DNA of 52,165 bases from Rhodospirillales bacterium Ga0074136 (GTDB lineage: Bacteria; Pseudomonadota; Alphaproteobacteria; Acetobacterales; Acetobacteraceae): NCBI GenBank assembly GCA_001464375.1, contig LNEW01000161.1, positions 1 through 52,165 of the forward strand, in the 5' to 3' direction. This document shows, in pieces, positions 1 through 8,809 of this stretch (position 1 is the first letter of the stretch; every line of letters begins with the position of its first letter). Under the pieces are notes generated by a model. The model searched no databases and had not been told where the DNA came from. It saw nothing but the letters and a program-made list of their open reading frames with translations. A program made the position numbers and the translations under genes.

Positions 1-683
1 ACCTGCTGCGCCGCCACACCGGGCAGGTAGTTCAGCGCCAGCAACAGGTTGTGCCAGGCCGGGCGGCAGGTGGCGTCCTGCGCGATGGCGGCGCGCTGCA
101 CGGCCACCGCCTCGGCGGCGCGGCCCGATTGCAACAGCGCAAGCCCGTGATTGACCTTGGCATCGGCGCGATGCGGCAGCGCCGCAGCGACCGCGGCGAG
201 GTGCGGCACCGCCTCATGCGGACGGCCCAGCGCCATCAGCGCCTCGCCCAGGCTGCTGCGCAGCAGCGGGTCCTCCGGCGCGGCATCGACCGCCGCGGCG
301 AACAGCGGCACGGCGCGGTCGGGTCGGCTGGCCTCTGCCCAGGCGCGCCCGGCGGCGATGCGCAGCGCGGGGTCTCCGCCGGCGGCGAAGGCGGCTTCCA
401 GCACGCACGCCCCGCCGGACGGGTCGCCTGCGTGCGCCAGCAGCACCGCCAGGTTGCTTGCCGCACGCCCATAGCCCGGCCGCAAGGCCAGCGCGGCGCG
501 GAAGGCCGCCAGCGCGCCATCCGTATCCCCGGCATCCCGGCAGGCGATGCCGAGGTTGTTCCGCGCCTCCGGCCGATCGAAGCCGGCGGCGATGGCCCGC
601 CGCCACAGCGCCGCGGCGGCGGGTGAATCGCCGGCCTGGTGGCGTGCCGTCGCGGCCTCGACCAGCGCGGCGGCGTCGCTCAC
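1..683 (-). CDS. TPR protein, N-terminal part of a probable SPINDLY-type O-GlcNAc transferase (runs off the window)
   Basis: The frame is open from a GTG at 683 to the window edge, giving about 227 residues with no stop. The GTG overlaps the TGA of the gamma-glutamyltransferase gene (GTGA), so the two are translationally coupled. The protein is built of TPR-like helical repeats; the pattern ARNNLGIACRDAG...ALAAFRAALALRPGY recurs about every 34 residues. The last visible part, with WHNLLLALNYLPG, resembles the linker before the catalytic domain in bacterial SPINDLY/OGT-like transferases (COG3914), which glycosylate proteins from UDP-sugars. That assignment is inference because the catalytic half lies outside the window. 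If it is wrong, a plain TPR scaffold protein is the alternative. Confidence 0.7.
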   Translation of the reverse strand, partial: MSDAAALVEAATARHQAGDSPAAAALWRRAIAAGFDRPEARNNLGIACRDAGDTDGALAAFRAALALRPGYGRAASNLAVLLAHAGDPSGGACVLEAAFAAGGDPALRIAAGRAWAEASRPDRAVPLFAAAVDAAPEDPLLRSSLGEALMALGRPHEAVPHLAAVAAALPHRADAKVNHGLALLQSGRAAEAVAVQRAAIAQDATCRPAWHNLLLALNYLPGVAAQQ

Positions 684-2383
684 CCGGCGATGGCGTAGGC
701 CGGGCGGCGCGGGTCGGCGCCGGCGCGCACCAGGCCGGCCTTGGGGTCGGACAGCACGGCCTCGACGCAGCCGGCGAGCCAGGTCACGTCCGGCCAGTCC
801 TTCACCTCGTGCCCGCGCGACGCGAGGTCGTCGCGCACCGATTGCGGGATGCGCCCTTCCGCCGCGACGCGCCCGGGGAAATAGTCGAAGGGCGCGAAGG
901 AGGATGGGAAGGCATAGGAGGCGATGCGCGGCGCCTCGATCGCTTCCTGCAACTCCATGCCGAAATGGAAGACGTTCAGCATGACCTGCAGCATGGCCTG
1001 GATCTGCACGTCGCCGCCGGGCGTGCCGAAGGGCATGACGCCGCCGTCTTCCGTGGCCAGCATGGCGGGATTGGGCGTCAGCCGGGGCCGCTTGCCCGGC
1101 GCAACCCCGGACGGGTGCGCCGGGTCCGGCCGCGACTGGCTGCCGCGGTTGGACGGGATGATGCCGAGCCCCGGCACCACCGGCGAATTCCATGACCCAT
1201 CCGAGGGCGTCGCGCTGAAGGCATTGCCCCAGCGATCCACCACGGCGACGTAGGAGGTATCGGCCTCGACCTTCGGCAGGTCGGCGCGCACCGGGCCATC
1301 GGCGGGCGTGCCCGCGCCCAGCAGCGGTTCGTACATCGACGGATGCGCGCGGTCCGGGTCGATCTGCCGCAGCCGCGCATCGAGGTGCTGAGGGCTGAGC
1401 AGCGCATCGAGCGGCACCTGCGTGAACAGCGGGTCGCCGAAATGGTATTCGCGGTCGGCCATCGCCGCCTTCACGCATTCGGTCAGCAGATGCAGGTAGT
1501 CGGCGGAGTTGTGCGCCATGCCGTCGAAGCCGGCGCGCTCCATCAGCAACAGCGCCTGCGCCAGTGCCGGCCCCTGGCACCACGGGCCGCAGGTCAGCAG
1601 CGTATGGCCGCGCCAGCGGCGTGCGACGGCGGGTTCCAGGCGGGATCGGAAGCCGGCCAGGTCCTCCATGGACAGGAAGCCGCCCTCGGCCTGGATGAAG
1701 CGGGTGATCTCGCGCGCGATGTCGCCGCGGTAGAAGGCGGCGTGCGCGGCGGCCAGGCCGGCCATCCGCCCGCCGGTCGCGGCGGCCGCGCGTTCCTGCG
1801 CCACCATGTAGGACAGGGTGCGCGCCAGGTCCGCCTGCACGAAGCGCGTGCCGACCACCGGCGGTGCGCCGCCCGGCAGGAAGATCGCGGCGTTGGAGGG
1901 CCAGCGCGCGTATTCGTCGCGATGCGCCGCCACCGTCTCGGCCAGCAGCGGATAGACCGCGTAGCCCTCGGCCGCGAAGCGGATGGCGTATTGCGCGACA
2001 TCGCCGAAGCCCATGGTGCCGTGGCGCTCGAGCGCGGTGATCCAGGCATCGGGCGCGGCCGGCACCACGGTGCGGCGCACGCCGTTGGGAATCTTCCCGC
2101 CGTGCTCGCGCATGAAGATGTCGGGCGGCAGGGATCGCGGCCAGTGGCCCAGGCCGGCGATGGTTTCCACCGTGCCATCGGCCAGGCGGATCATGATGGG
2201 GGCCACGCCCGCCACGTTCACCAGGTCCGGCAGCAGCACGCCCAGCGCCATGCCGGCGGCGCAGCCGGCGTCGATCGCGTTGCCGCCCGCCTCCAGCACC
2301 GCCATCGCGGCGGTCGAGGCCAGATAGTGCCCGGCCGAGACGGCGTGGCGCGGGCCCGACAGCGTGGGGCGGGTGGCGTACAT
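680..2383 (-). CDS. Gamma-glutamyltransferase (GGT) family protein
   Basis: 567 residues, the usual length of the GGT family (Ntn hydrolases that cleave gamma-glutamyl bonds of glutathione and related amides and self-process into two subunits). The N-terminal HAVSAGHYLASTAAM and GGNAIDAGCAAGMALGV segments are typical of the large subunit. The small subunit should begin at the threonine of KVEADTSYVAVVD (about T376), followed by DRWGNAFSATPSDGSW and the glycine-rich VVPGLGIIPSNRG. The start ATG at 2383 has a good Shine-Dalgarno (GGGAGGA) 7 bases upstream; the frame stays open further upstream, but without homology. I see no clear signal peptide, so this may be a cytoplasmic GGT-like hydrolase rather than a periplasmic glutathione-degrading GGT. 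Substrate is unknown. Confidence 0.9.
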   Translation of the reverse strand: MYATRPTLSGPRHAVSAGHYLASTAAMAVLEAGGNAIDAGCAAGMALGVLLPDLVNVAGVAPIMIRLADGTVETIAGLGHWPRSLPPDIFMREHGGKIPNGVRRTVVPAAPDAWITALERHGTMGFGDVAQYAIRFAAEGYAVYPLLAETVAAHRDEYARWPSNAAIFLPGGAPPVVGTRFVQADLARTLSYMVAQERAAAATGGRMAGLAAAHAAFYRGDIAREITRFIQAEGGFLSMEDLAGFRSRLEPAVARRWRGHTLLTCGPWCQGPALAQALLLMERAGFDGMAHNSADYLHLLTECVKAAMADREYHFGDPLFTQVPLDALLSPQHLDARLRQIDPDRAHPSMYEPLLGAGTPADGPVRADLPKVEADTSYVAVVDRWGNAFSATPSDGSWNSPVVPGLGIIPSNRGSQSRPDPAHPSGVAPGKRPRLTPNPAMLATEDGGVMPFGTPGGDVQIQAMLQVMLNVFHFGMELQEAIEAPRIASYAFPSSFAPFDYFPGRVAAEGRIPQSVRDDLASRGHEVKDWPDVTWLAGCVEAVLSDPKAGLVRAGADPRRPAYAIAG

Positions 2384-2521
2384 GGCGGGGTCCTCCCGGG
2401 TGGTCGGCAAAGCCTCGGCGCGCGGCGGCCATGCGTCAACGTCATGCTGGTGCGTCGCGCGGACGGCTTGGCGCAGGGCCGGCGGGGGCGGAGGATGCGC
2501 GCCCTCGAAGGGAGCCCCGCC

Positions 2522-3307
<786 letters not shown>

Positions 3308-3415
3308 TGCCGCGACGGCGCCGGCTTTCCGGGGATCCTGGAGGCCCGGCGCCGCCGGCACCCGCCGCGCGTGCAGGCAACCCGCCTTGGACAGCCGCAG
3401 GACTTGTCGCCGGGC

Positions 3416-3444
3416 CCGTCATCGAACCTTCACAAATCTGCAAT
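3416..3444 (+). promoter_or_regulatory. Pho box (PhoB binding site) upstream of pstS
   Basis: Three seven-base units, CCGTCAT, CCTTCAC and CTGCAAT, are separated by exactly four bases each (CGAA, AAAT). This is the 11-base periodicity of PhoB direct repeats with consensus CTGTCAT/CTTTCAC. The site lies about 90 bases before the pstS ATG, where a PhoB-activated promoter would be, and PhoB itself is encoded at the end of this operon. The third unit is the weakest. No strong -35 hexamer is needed at such promoters and none is evident. Confidence 0.8.
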
Positions 3445-3532
3445 CGGGAGGTCTTCCCGGGCTCCTAGAAGCGCGCCAGTGGCGTCCCTGCCGGGGCGGA
3501 CACCATGAGCAACACGCGACGGAGATACGCAG

Positions 3533-4552
3533 ATGAACAGGCGGACCATGCTTCTCGGTGCCGGTGCGGCGCTGACCCTGCCGGCCCTTGGCGCGCACGC
3601 GCAGGAAGCCCGCATCACCGGTGCCGGCGCGACCTTCCCGAACCCGATCTACCAGAAGTGGGCCGAGGCGGCGCGCGGCGCCATCAACATGCAGGTCAAC
3701 TACCAGTCGGTCGGTTCGGGCGCGGGCATCAACCAGATCCGCAACCGCACGGTCGATTTCGGCGCCACCGACGCCCCGCTGAACGCCCAGCAGCTCACCG
3801 AAGCGAACCTGCTGCAGTTCCCCACGGTGATGGGCTCGCTCGTTGCCATCGTGAACCTGCCGGGGATCGAAAACGACCAGATGAAGCTGACCGGCCCGAT
3901 CCTGGCCGACATCTACCTCGGCAAGATCACGCGCTGGAACGACCCGCGCATCGTCGCGATCAACGCCGGCCTGACGCTGCCGAACCTGGCCATCGCGCCG
4001 GCCTATCGTGCCGACGGGTCCGGCACGACCTTCGTGTGGGTGTCCTACCTCGCGAAGGTGTCGCAGGAATGGAAGGACCGCGTCGGCGTCGGCACCTCGG
4101 TGCGCTTCCCCGCCGGCACCGGTGCGCGCGGCAATGAGGGCGTGGCCGGCACGGTGCGGCAGGTGCGCGGCGCCATCGGCTATGTCGAGAACGCCTACGC
4201 CATCACCAACCGCCTGACGACGACGCAGATCCAGAACAAGGCCGGCAACTTCGTGAAGCCGGAGCACGCGACGTTCATGGCGGCCGCGGCGTCGGCCGAC
4301 TGGTCCGTGCCCGGCTTCGCCGCCGACCTGGTCGAGACGACCGGTCCGCAGGCCTGGCCGATCGTCGCGCCGACCTTCATCCTGCTGCCCACCAACCCGA
4401 CCGATGCGGCGCGCAACGCGAATGTGCGCCGCTTCTTCGACTGGGCCTTCAAGGACGGCGACCGCCTGGCGCAGGAACTGGAATACATCCCGCTGCCGGA
4501 CGTGGCCAAGGCGGCCGTCCGGGCCGCCTGGGCCACCCAGTTCGGCGCCTGA
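3533..4552 (+). CDS. pstS: Phosphate ABC transporter, periplasmic phosphate-binding protein PstS
   Basis: 339 residues. The N-terminus MNRRTMLLGAG...GAHAQEA is a signal peptide with a twin-arginine-like RR, ending near residue 23. The mature protein starts with RITGAGATFPNPIYQKW, the hallmark of PstS, with the phosphate-loop residues in QSVGSGAGINQI and VDFGATDAPL. The later RADGSGTTFVW segment and GTGARGNEGVAGTVRQ are also conserved ligand contacts. It is the first gene of the pst-phoUB operon, preceded by a Pho box and followed by a strong hairpin that would favour extra pstS mRNA over the membrane subunits. It captures inorganic phosphate in the periplasm for PstCAB. Confidence 0.97.
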   Translation: MNRRTMLLGAGAALTLPALGAHAQEARITGAGATFPNPIYQKWAEAARGAINMQVNYQSVGSGAGINQIRNRTVDFGATDAPLNAQQLTEANLLQFPTVMGSLVAIVNLPGIENDQMKLTGPILADIYLGKITRWNDPRIVAINAGLTLPNLAIAPAYRADGSGTTFVWVSYLAKVSQEWKDRVGVGTSVRFPAGTGARGNEGVAGTVRQVRGAIGYVENAYAITNRLTTTQIQNKAGNFVKPEHATFMAAAASADWSVPGFAADLVETTGPQAWPIVAPTFILLPTNPTDAARNANVRRFFDWAFKDGDRLAQELEYIPLPDVAKAAVRAAWATQFGA

Positions 4553-4558
4553 ACCCCT

Positions 4559-4583
4559 GGGGCCCGGCACAACGCCGGGCCCC
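4559..4583 (+). terminator. Intra-operon hairpin between pstS and pstC (partial terminator or mRNA stabiliser)
   Basis: A perfect 10-base inverted repeat, GGGGCCCGGC / GCCGGGCCCC, with a 5-base loop (ACAAC) is followed by the pyrimidine tract TTCTTCTTCC. The tract is T-rich but interrupted by C. The position between a highly expressed binding-protein gene and its permease genes is the classic place for an attenuating or 3'-stabilising hairpin, so I read it as setting unequal expression, not ending the operon. Confidence 0.7.
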
Positions 4584-4611
4584 TTCTTCTTCCTCCTGAC
4601 GGGCAGACACC

Positions 4612-5583
4612 GTGAGCCAGGCAGCGACAGCTTCAACGCCGGTTCCGGCACGCGCATCGCGCGGCGCGGGCAACATCGGCGATTTCATCTTCGAATGGGC
4701 GTGCCGGGGCGCGGGCGTGTTCGTCCTGCTGCTGCTCGGTGCCATCATCGTCGAACTGTTCATCGCCGGCCTGCCGGCCTTCCAGGCCTTCGGCATCGGC
4801 TTCATCTGGTCGACCGACTGGGACCCGGTGCAGGAGGTGTTCGGCGCCGGCGTGTCGATCTACGGCACGCTGGTCACCGCGGTGCTGTCGATCGTCCTGG
4901 CGGTGCCGCTGGCCTTCGGGATCGCCTTCTACCTGACCGAACTGGCGCCGCCCTGGCTGCGCAGGCCGGTCGGGACCGCGGTCGAGCTGCTCGCCGCCGT
5001 GCCGTCGATCATCTACGGCATGTGGGGCTTCTTCGTCATCGTGCCGGCCTTCGCCACCTACGTGCAGCCCACGCTCATCGACAACCTGGGCGAATTGCCG
5101 CTGGTCGGCTTCCTGTTCCAGGGCGCGCCCTTCGGCACCGGCATCTTCACCGCGTCCTTCATCCTCGCGATCATGATCCTGCCCTTCATCGCCGCCACCA
5201 TGCGCGACGTGTTCGAGCAGGTGCCGCCGGTCTACAAGGAAAGCGCCTACGGCCTGGGTGCGACGACCTGGGAAGTGATGCGCGGCGTGGTCATCCCCTA
5301 CACGCGGATCTCGGTGGTCGGCGGCATCATGCTCGGCCTGGGGCGTGCGCTGGGCGAGACCATGGCGGTCACCTTCGTCATCGGCAACGCCAACCGGATC
5401 ACCACCAGCCTGTTCGGGCCGGGCAACACGATCGCATCGCTGGTGGCGCTGGAATTCGGCGAGAGCGAGATGGGCAGCCTGAAGCTGTCGTCGCTGCTGG
5501 CGCTGGGCTTCATCCTGTTCGTGCTCTCGTTCGTCGTGCTCGCCACCTCGCGCTACCTCCTGCGCTCGCGGCTGAAGGCCTGA
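4612..5583 (+). CDS. pstC: Phosphate ABC transporter permease PstC
   Basis: 323 residues, GTG start at 4612. After a short cytoplasmic N-terminus there are about six membrane segments, beginning with [19 protein letters not shown]. Between them lies the ABC-permease EAA-type loop ([18 protein letters not shown] ... [12 protein letters not shown], roughly residues 205-257) that docks onto PstB. The segment [20 protein letters not shown] is characteristic of PstC. It pairs with PstA, encoded 4 bases downstream, to form the inner-membrane channel of the high-affinity phosphate importer. Confidence 0.96.
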   Translation: MSQAATASTPVPARASRGAGNIGDFIFEWACRGAGVFVLLLLGAIIVELFIAGLPAFQAFGIGFIWSTDWDPVQEVFGAGVSIYGTLVTAVLSIVLAVPLAFGIAFYLTELAPPWLRRPVGTAVELLAAVPSIIYGMWGFFVIVPAFATYVQPTLIDNLGELPLVGFLFQGAPFGTGIFTASFILAIMILPFIAATMRDVFEQVPPVYKESAYGLGATTWEVMRGVVIPYTRISVVGGIMLGLGRALGETMAVTFVIGNANRITTSLFGPGNTIASLVALEFGESEMGSLKLSSLLALGFILFVLSFVVLATSRYLLRSRLKA

Positions 5584-5587
5584 TCCC

Positions 5588-6481
5588 ATGAGCATCACGC
5601 TGTCCTCCGGCGCCGTGCCGGGCCCGCGCAAGGACCCCGAGGTCGCGCTCAGGCTCGGCCGGCGGCGCAAGCGCACCGACCTGATCATCCGCACGCTGTG
5701 CGTCCTGGCGACGCTGGTCGGGCTGATCTTCCTCGCCTCCATCCTCACCACGCTGTTCTACCGTGGGTTCGAAGCGATGAACCTGCGTGTCTTCACCCAT
5801 GTCACGGCCCCCCCGGGGTCCGAGGGCGGCCTGCTCAACGCCATCGTCGGCAGCCTGATCCAGGCCGCGATGGGCACCGCCATCGGCACGCCGATCGGCA
5901 TGCTGGTGGGCACCTACCTGGCGGAATACGCGCGCGGGTCGAAGTTCGGCGACATGATCCGCTTCGTGTCGGACATCCTGCTCTCGGCGCCGTCGATCCT
6001 GGTCGGGCTGTTCGTCTACCAGATCCTGGTGCTGCCCTTCGGCGGCTTCTCCGGGTGGGCGGGCGTGGTCGCGCTGTCGATCATCGTGATCCCGGTGGTG
6101 GTGCGCACCACGGAGGACATGCTGACGCTGATCCCGAACACGCTGCGCGAGGCGGTGATCGGCCTGGGTTCGCCCAAGTGGAAGATGATCGTCTTCGTGT
6201 GCTGGAAGTCCGCCATGTCGGGCATCATCACCGGCATCCTGCTGGCGGTGGCGCGCGTCGCCGGGGAGACCGCGCCGCTGCTGTTCACCTCGCTGGGCAA
6301 CAACACCTGGTCGACCGACCTGGCCCGGCCGATGGCGAGCCTGCCGGTGACGATCTACGCCTTCGCGGGGTCCCCCTTCGAGGACTGGATCGCCCTGGCC
6401 TGGGCCGGCGCCCTGCTGATCACGCTGAGCGTGCTGCTTCTCAACATCCTGGCGCGCAGCCTGCTGCGCACCCGCAAGTGA
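5588..6481 (+). CDS. pstA: Phosphate ABC transporter permease PstA
   Basis: 297 residues. A basic N-terminus ([12 protein letters not shown]) precedes the first membrane segment [17 protein letters not shown]. The EAA-type coupling loop is seen in [17 protein letters not shown] and the following [13 protein letters not shown], both typical of Pst[19 protein letters not shown] matches the conserved PstA/PstC signature for the transport pathway. The gene starts 4 bases after pstC and its product is the second half of the membrane channel. Confidence 0.96.
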   Translation: MSITLSSGAVPGPRKDPEVALRLGRRRKRTDLIIRTLCVLATLVGLIFLASILTTLFYRGFEAMNLRVFTHVTAPPGSEGGLLNAIVGSLIQAAMGTAIGTPIGMLVGTYLAEYARGSKFGDMIRFVSDILLSAPSILVGLFVYQILVLPFGGFSGWAGVVALSIIVIPVVVRTTEDMLTLIPNTLREAVIGLGSPKWKMIVFVCWKSAMSGIITGILLAVARVAGETAPLLFTSLGNNTWSTDLARPMASLPVTIYAFAGSPFEDWIALAWAGALLITLSVLLLNILARSLLRTRK

Positions 6482-6498
6482 GCGGAAGGACCATCACC

Positions 6499-7338
6499 AT
6501 GTCGACCACCACCGAGACCAACGCCGCCGAGACCGCCACGCAGGGCTTCGGGGGCGTGCAGGCGCGCTCCGGGGCGAAGCTGAACGCGCCGCGCATCGCC
6601 ATCAAGAACCTGGATTTCTTCTACGGCGACAACCGCGCCCTGAAGTCGATCAACTTCGACATCCCCGACCGCCAGGTCACCGGCATGATCGGCCCGTCGG
6701 GCTGCGGCAAGTCCACGCTGCTGCGCGTGCTGAACCGCATGTACAGCCTGTATCCGGGCCAGCGCGCGACCGGCGAGGCGATGCTGGATGGCATGAACAT
6801 CGTTGCCCCCGATGCCGACCTGAACGCACTGCGCGCCAAGATCGGCATGGTGTTCCAGAAGCCCACCCCCTTCCCCATGACCATCTACGAGAACATCGCC
6901 TTCGGCGTGCGCCTGCACGAGAAGATGTCGAAGTCGCAGATGGACGAACGGGTGGAATGGGCGCTCACGCGCGCCGCCATCTGGAATGAGGCGAAGGACC
7001 GCCTCGACAGCTCGGCGCTCGGCCTGTCGGGGGGGCAGCAGCAGCGCCTGTGCATCGCCCGCACCATCGCGGTACGGCCCGAGGTGATCCTGTTCGACGA
7101 ACCGACCAGCGCGCTCGACCCGATCAGCACGCTCAAGATCGAGGAGCTGATCGACGAGCTGAAGCGCGACTTCACCATCGTGATCGTCACCCACAACATG
7201 CAGCAGGCGGCGCGCTGCGCCGACCAGGTGGCGTTCTTCTACCTGGGCGAATTGATCGAGGTGGCGCCAGCGGCGCAGATGTTCACCGCGCCGAAGCATC
7301 CCAAGACCCAGGAATACATCACCGGCCGCTTCGGCTGA
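6499..7338 (+). CDS. pstB: Phosphate ABC transporter ATP-binding protein PstB
   Basis: 279 residues starting at ATG 6499, preceded by GCGGAAGGA. ABC ATPase motifs: Walker [10 protein letters not shown] (65-73), Q-loop in [17 protein letters not shown], signature [15 protein letters not shown], Walker [16 protein letters not shown], and the H-loop in [15 protein letters not shown]. The PTPFPM(T/S)IYEN motif and the ending [11 protein letters not shown] are specific to PstB. The first ~30 residues are a non-conserved Thr/Ala-rich extension. PstB powers the PstCA channel and, with PhoU, relays phosphate status to the PhoR/PhoB system. Confidence 0.97.
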   Translation: MSTTTETNAAETATQGFGGVQARSGAKLNAPRIAIKNLDFFYGDNRALKSINFDIPDRQVTGMIGPSGCGKSTLLRVLNRMYSLYPGQRATGEAMLDGMNIVAPDADLNALRAKIGMVFQKPTPFPMTIYENIAFGVRLHEKMSKSQMDERVEWALTRAAIWNEAKDRLDSSALGLSGGQQQRLCIARTIAVRPEVILFDEPTSALDPISTLKIEELIDELKRDFTIVIVTHNMQQAARCADQVAFFYLGELIEVAPAAQMFTAPKHPKTQEYITGRFG

Positions 7339-7357
7339 GCACCGGGAGGACAACGCC

Positions 7358-8074
7358 ATGCCCAACGAACACATCGTGCGCAGCTACGACGAGGACCTCC
7401 GCAAGCTGCGCGACCTGACCGCCCGCATGGGTGGCCTGGCCGAGCGCCAGGTGGCCGACGCCACCCGTGCCCTGGTGCGCCGCGATACCACGCTCGCCGC
7501 CGAGGTGGTCAGCCGCGATGCCCAGATCGACGCGCTGGAGCGCGAGATCGAGGCCTTCTCCATCAGCGTGCTGGCGCTGCGCCAGCCGATGGCGGCCGAC
7601 CTGCGCGTGGTGATCGCCGCCATGAAGGCGTCCAACGACATCGAGCGCATCGGCGACTACGCCGCCAACGCCGCCAAGCGGGCCATCGTGCTGGCCTCCC
7701 TGCCCTCGATCGGCAGCCTCAACGGCTTCGAGCGCATGGCGCAGCTGGTGCAGGAGAACCTGAAGGCCGCGATGGACGCCTTCGTGCAGGACGACGCCGA
7801 CGCCGCACGCCGGGTCTGGGAAGCCGACGAGCCGGTCGACGCCATCTACAACGGCATCTTCCGCGAATTGCTGACCTTCATGATGGAAGACCCGCGCAAC
7901 ATCTCCGCGGCCACCCACATGCTGTTCATCGCCAAGAACATCGAGCGGATCGGCGACCACACCACCAACATCGCCGAGCGCATCTTCTACGCCGTGCGCG
8001 GCGACAGCCTGCCGGACGAACGCCCGAAGGCCGACCAGTCGGCCTTCGCGGTGGTCCGCCCGGCCGGCGCATAA
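7358..8074 (+). CDS. phoU: Phosphate signalling protein PhoU
   Basis: 238 residues forming two homologous three-helix PhoU repeats. The metal-binding type motif appears twice, as KASNDIERIGDYAANAAKRA and AKNIERIGDHTTNIAERI. PhoU binds the Pst complex and the sensor kinase and prevents PhoB activation when phosphate is plentiful. It sits between pstB and phoB with gaps of 19 and 18 bases, the usual alphaproteobacterial order, so it is expected to be induced together with the transporter from the Pho box. Confidence 0.96.
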   Translation: MPNEHIVRSYDEDLRKLRDLTARMGGLAERQVADATRALVRRDTTLAAEVVSRDAQIDALEREIEAFSISVLALRQPMAADLRVVIAAMKASNDIERIGDYAANAAKRAIVLASLPSIGSLNGFERMAQLVQENLKAAMDAFVQDDADAARRVWEADEPVDAIYNGIFRELLTFMMEDPRNISAATHMLFIAKNIERIGDHTTNIAERIFYAVRGDSLPDERPKADQSAFAVVRPAGA

Positions 8075-8092
8075 CCCACAAGGAAGCCCCCG

Positions 8093-8809
8093 ATGGCCGA
8101 GGCCTACGCGACACTCGCCAAGCCGACCATCCTGGTGGTCGAGGACGAGGCGCCGCTGCTCACGCTGCTGCGCTACAACCTCGAGAAGCAGGGGTTTCGG
8201 GTCGAGGAAGCCGCCGACGGGCAGGAAGCGCTGCTGCGCGTGGCCGAGGCGCGGCCCGACCTGGTGCTGCTCGACTGGATGCTGCCGGCGCTGTCGGGCA
8301 TCGAGGTCTGCCGCCAGTTGCGCCGCCGCCCCGGCACGCGCGACCTGCCGATCATCATGGTCACCGCGCGCACCGAGGACCAGGATGCGGTGCGCGCCCT
8401 GGACACCGGCGCGGACGACTACATCGCCAAGCCCTTCGTGATGGAGGCGCTGCTGGCGCGCATCCGCGCCCTGCTGCGCCGGTCGAGCGGCGTGGCGGTG
8501 AAGGGCACGCTGACCTATCGCGACCTGACCATGGACCAGGACGCGCACCGCGTGTCGCGCGGCGGGCGGGCCCTGCACCTGGGGCCGACCGAATACCGGC
8601 TGATGGAATTCTTCCTGAGCCATCCCGGGCGGGTGTTCACGCGCGAACAACTGCTCGATGCAGTTTGGGGACGCGACATCCATGTCGAGCCGCGCACCGT
8701 GGACGTGCACATCCGCCGGCTGCGCAAGGCGATCAACGCCGACCATGAACCGGACCTGATCCGTACCGTGCGCTCGGCCGGCTACGCGCTCGACTCCGAG
8801 GATCACTGA
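8093..8809 (+). CDS. phoB: Phosphate regulon response regulator PhoB (OmpR family)
   Basis: 238 residues: receiver domain (about 10-130) with the acidic pocket VEDE and phospho-acceptor D61 in LVLLDWMLP, the switch lysine in DDYIAKPF, then a winged-helix DNA-binding domain (about 145-235) with GPTEYRLMEFFLSHPGRVF and the recognition helix region VEPRTVDVHIRRLRKAI. These are typical PhoB sequences. It binds Pho boxes such as the one upstream of pstS, giving positive feedback on its own operon. The partner kinase gene phoR is not in this window. The last 7 bases overlap the convergent Na/Pi symporter gene. Confidence 0.95.
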   Translation: MAEAYATLAKPTILVVEDEAPLLTLLRYNLEKQGFRVEEAADGQEALLRVAEARPDLVLLDWMLPALSGIEVCRQLRRRPGTRDLPIIMVTARTEDQDAVRALDTGADDYIAKPFVMEALLARIRALLRRSSGVAVKGTLTYRDLTMDQDAHRVSRGGRALHLGPTEYRLMEFFLSHPGRVFTREQLLDAVWGRDIHVEPRTVDVHIRRLRKAINADHEPDLIRTVRSAGYALDSEDH

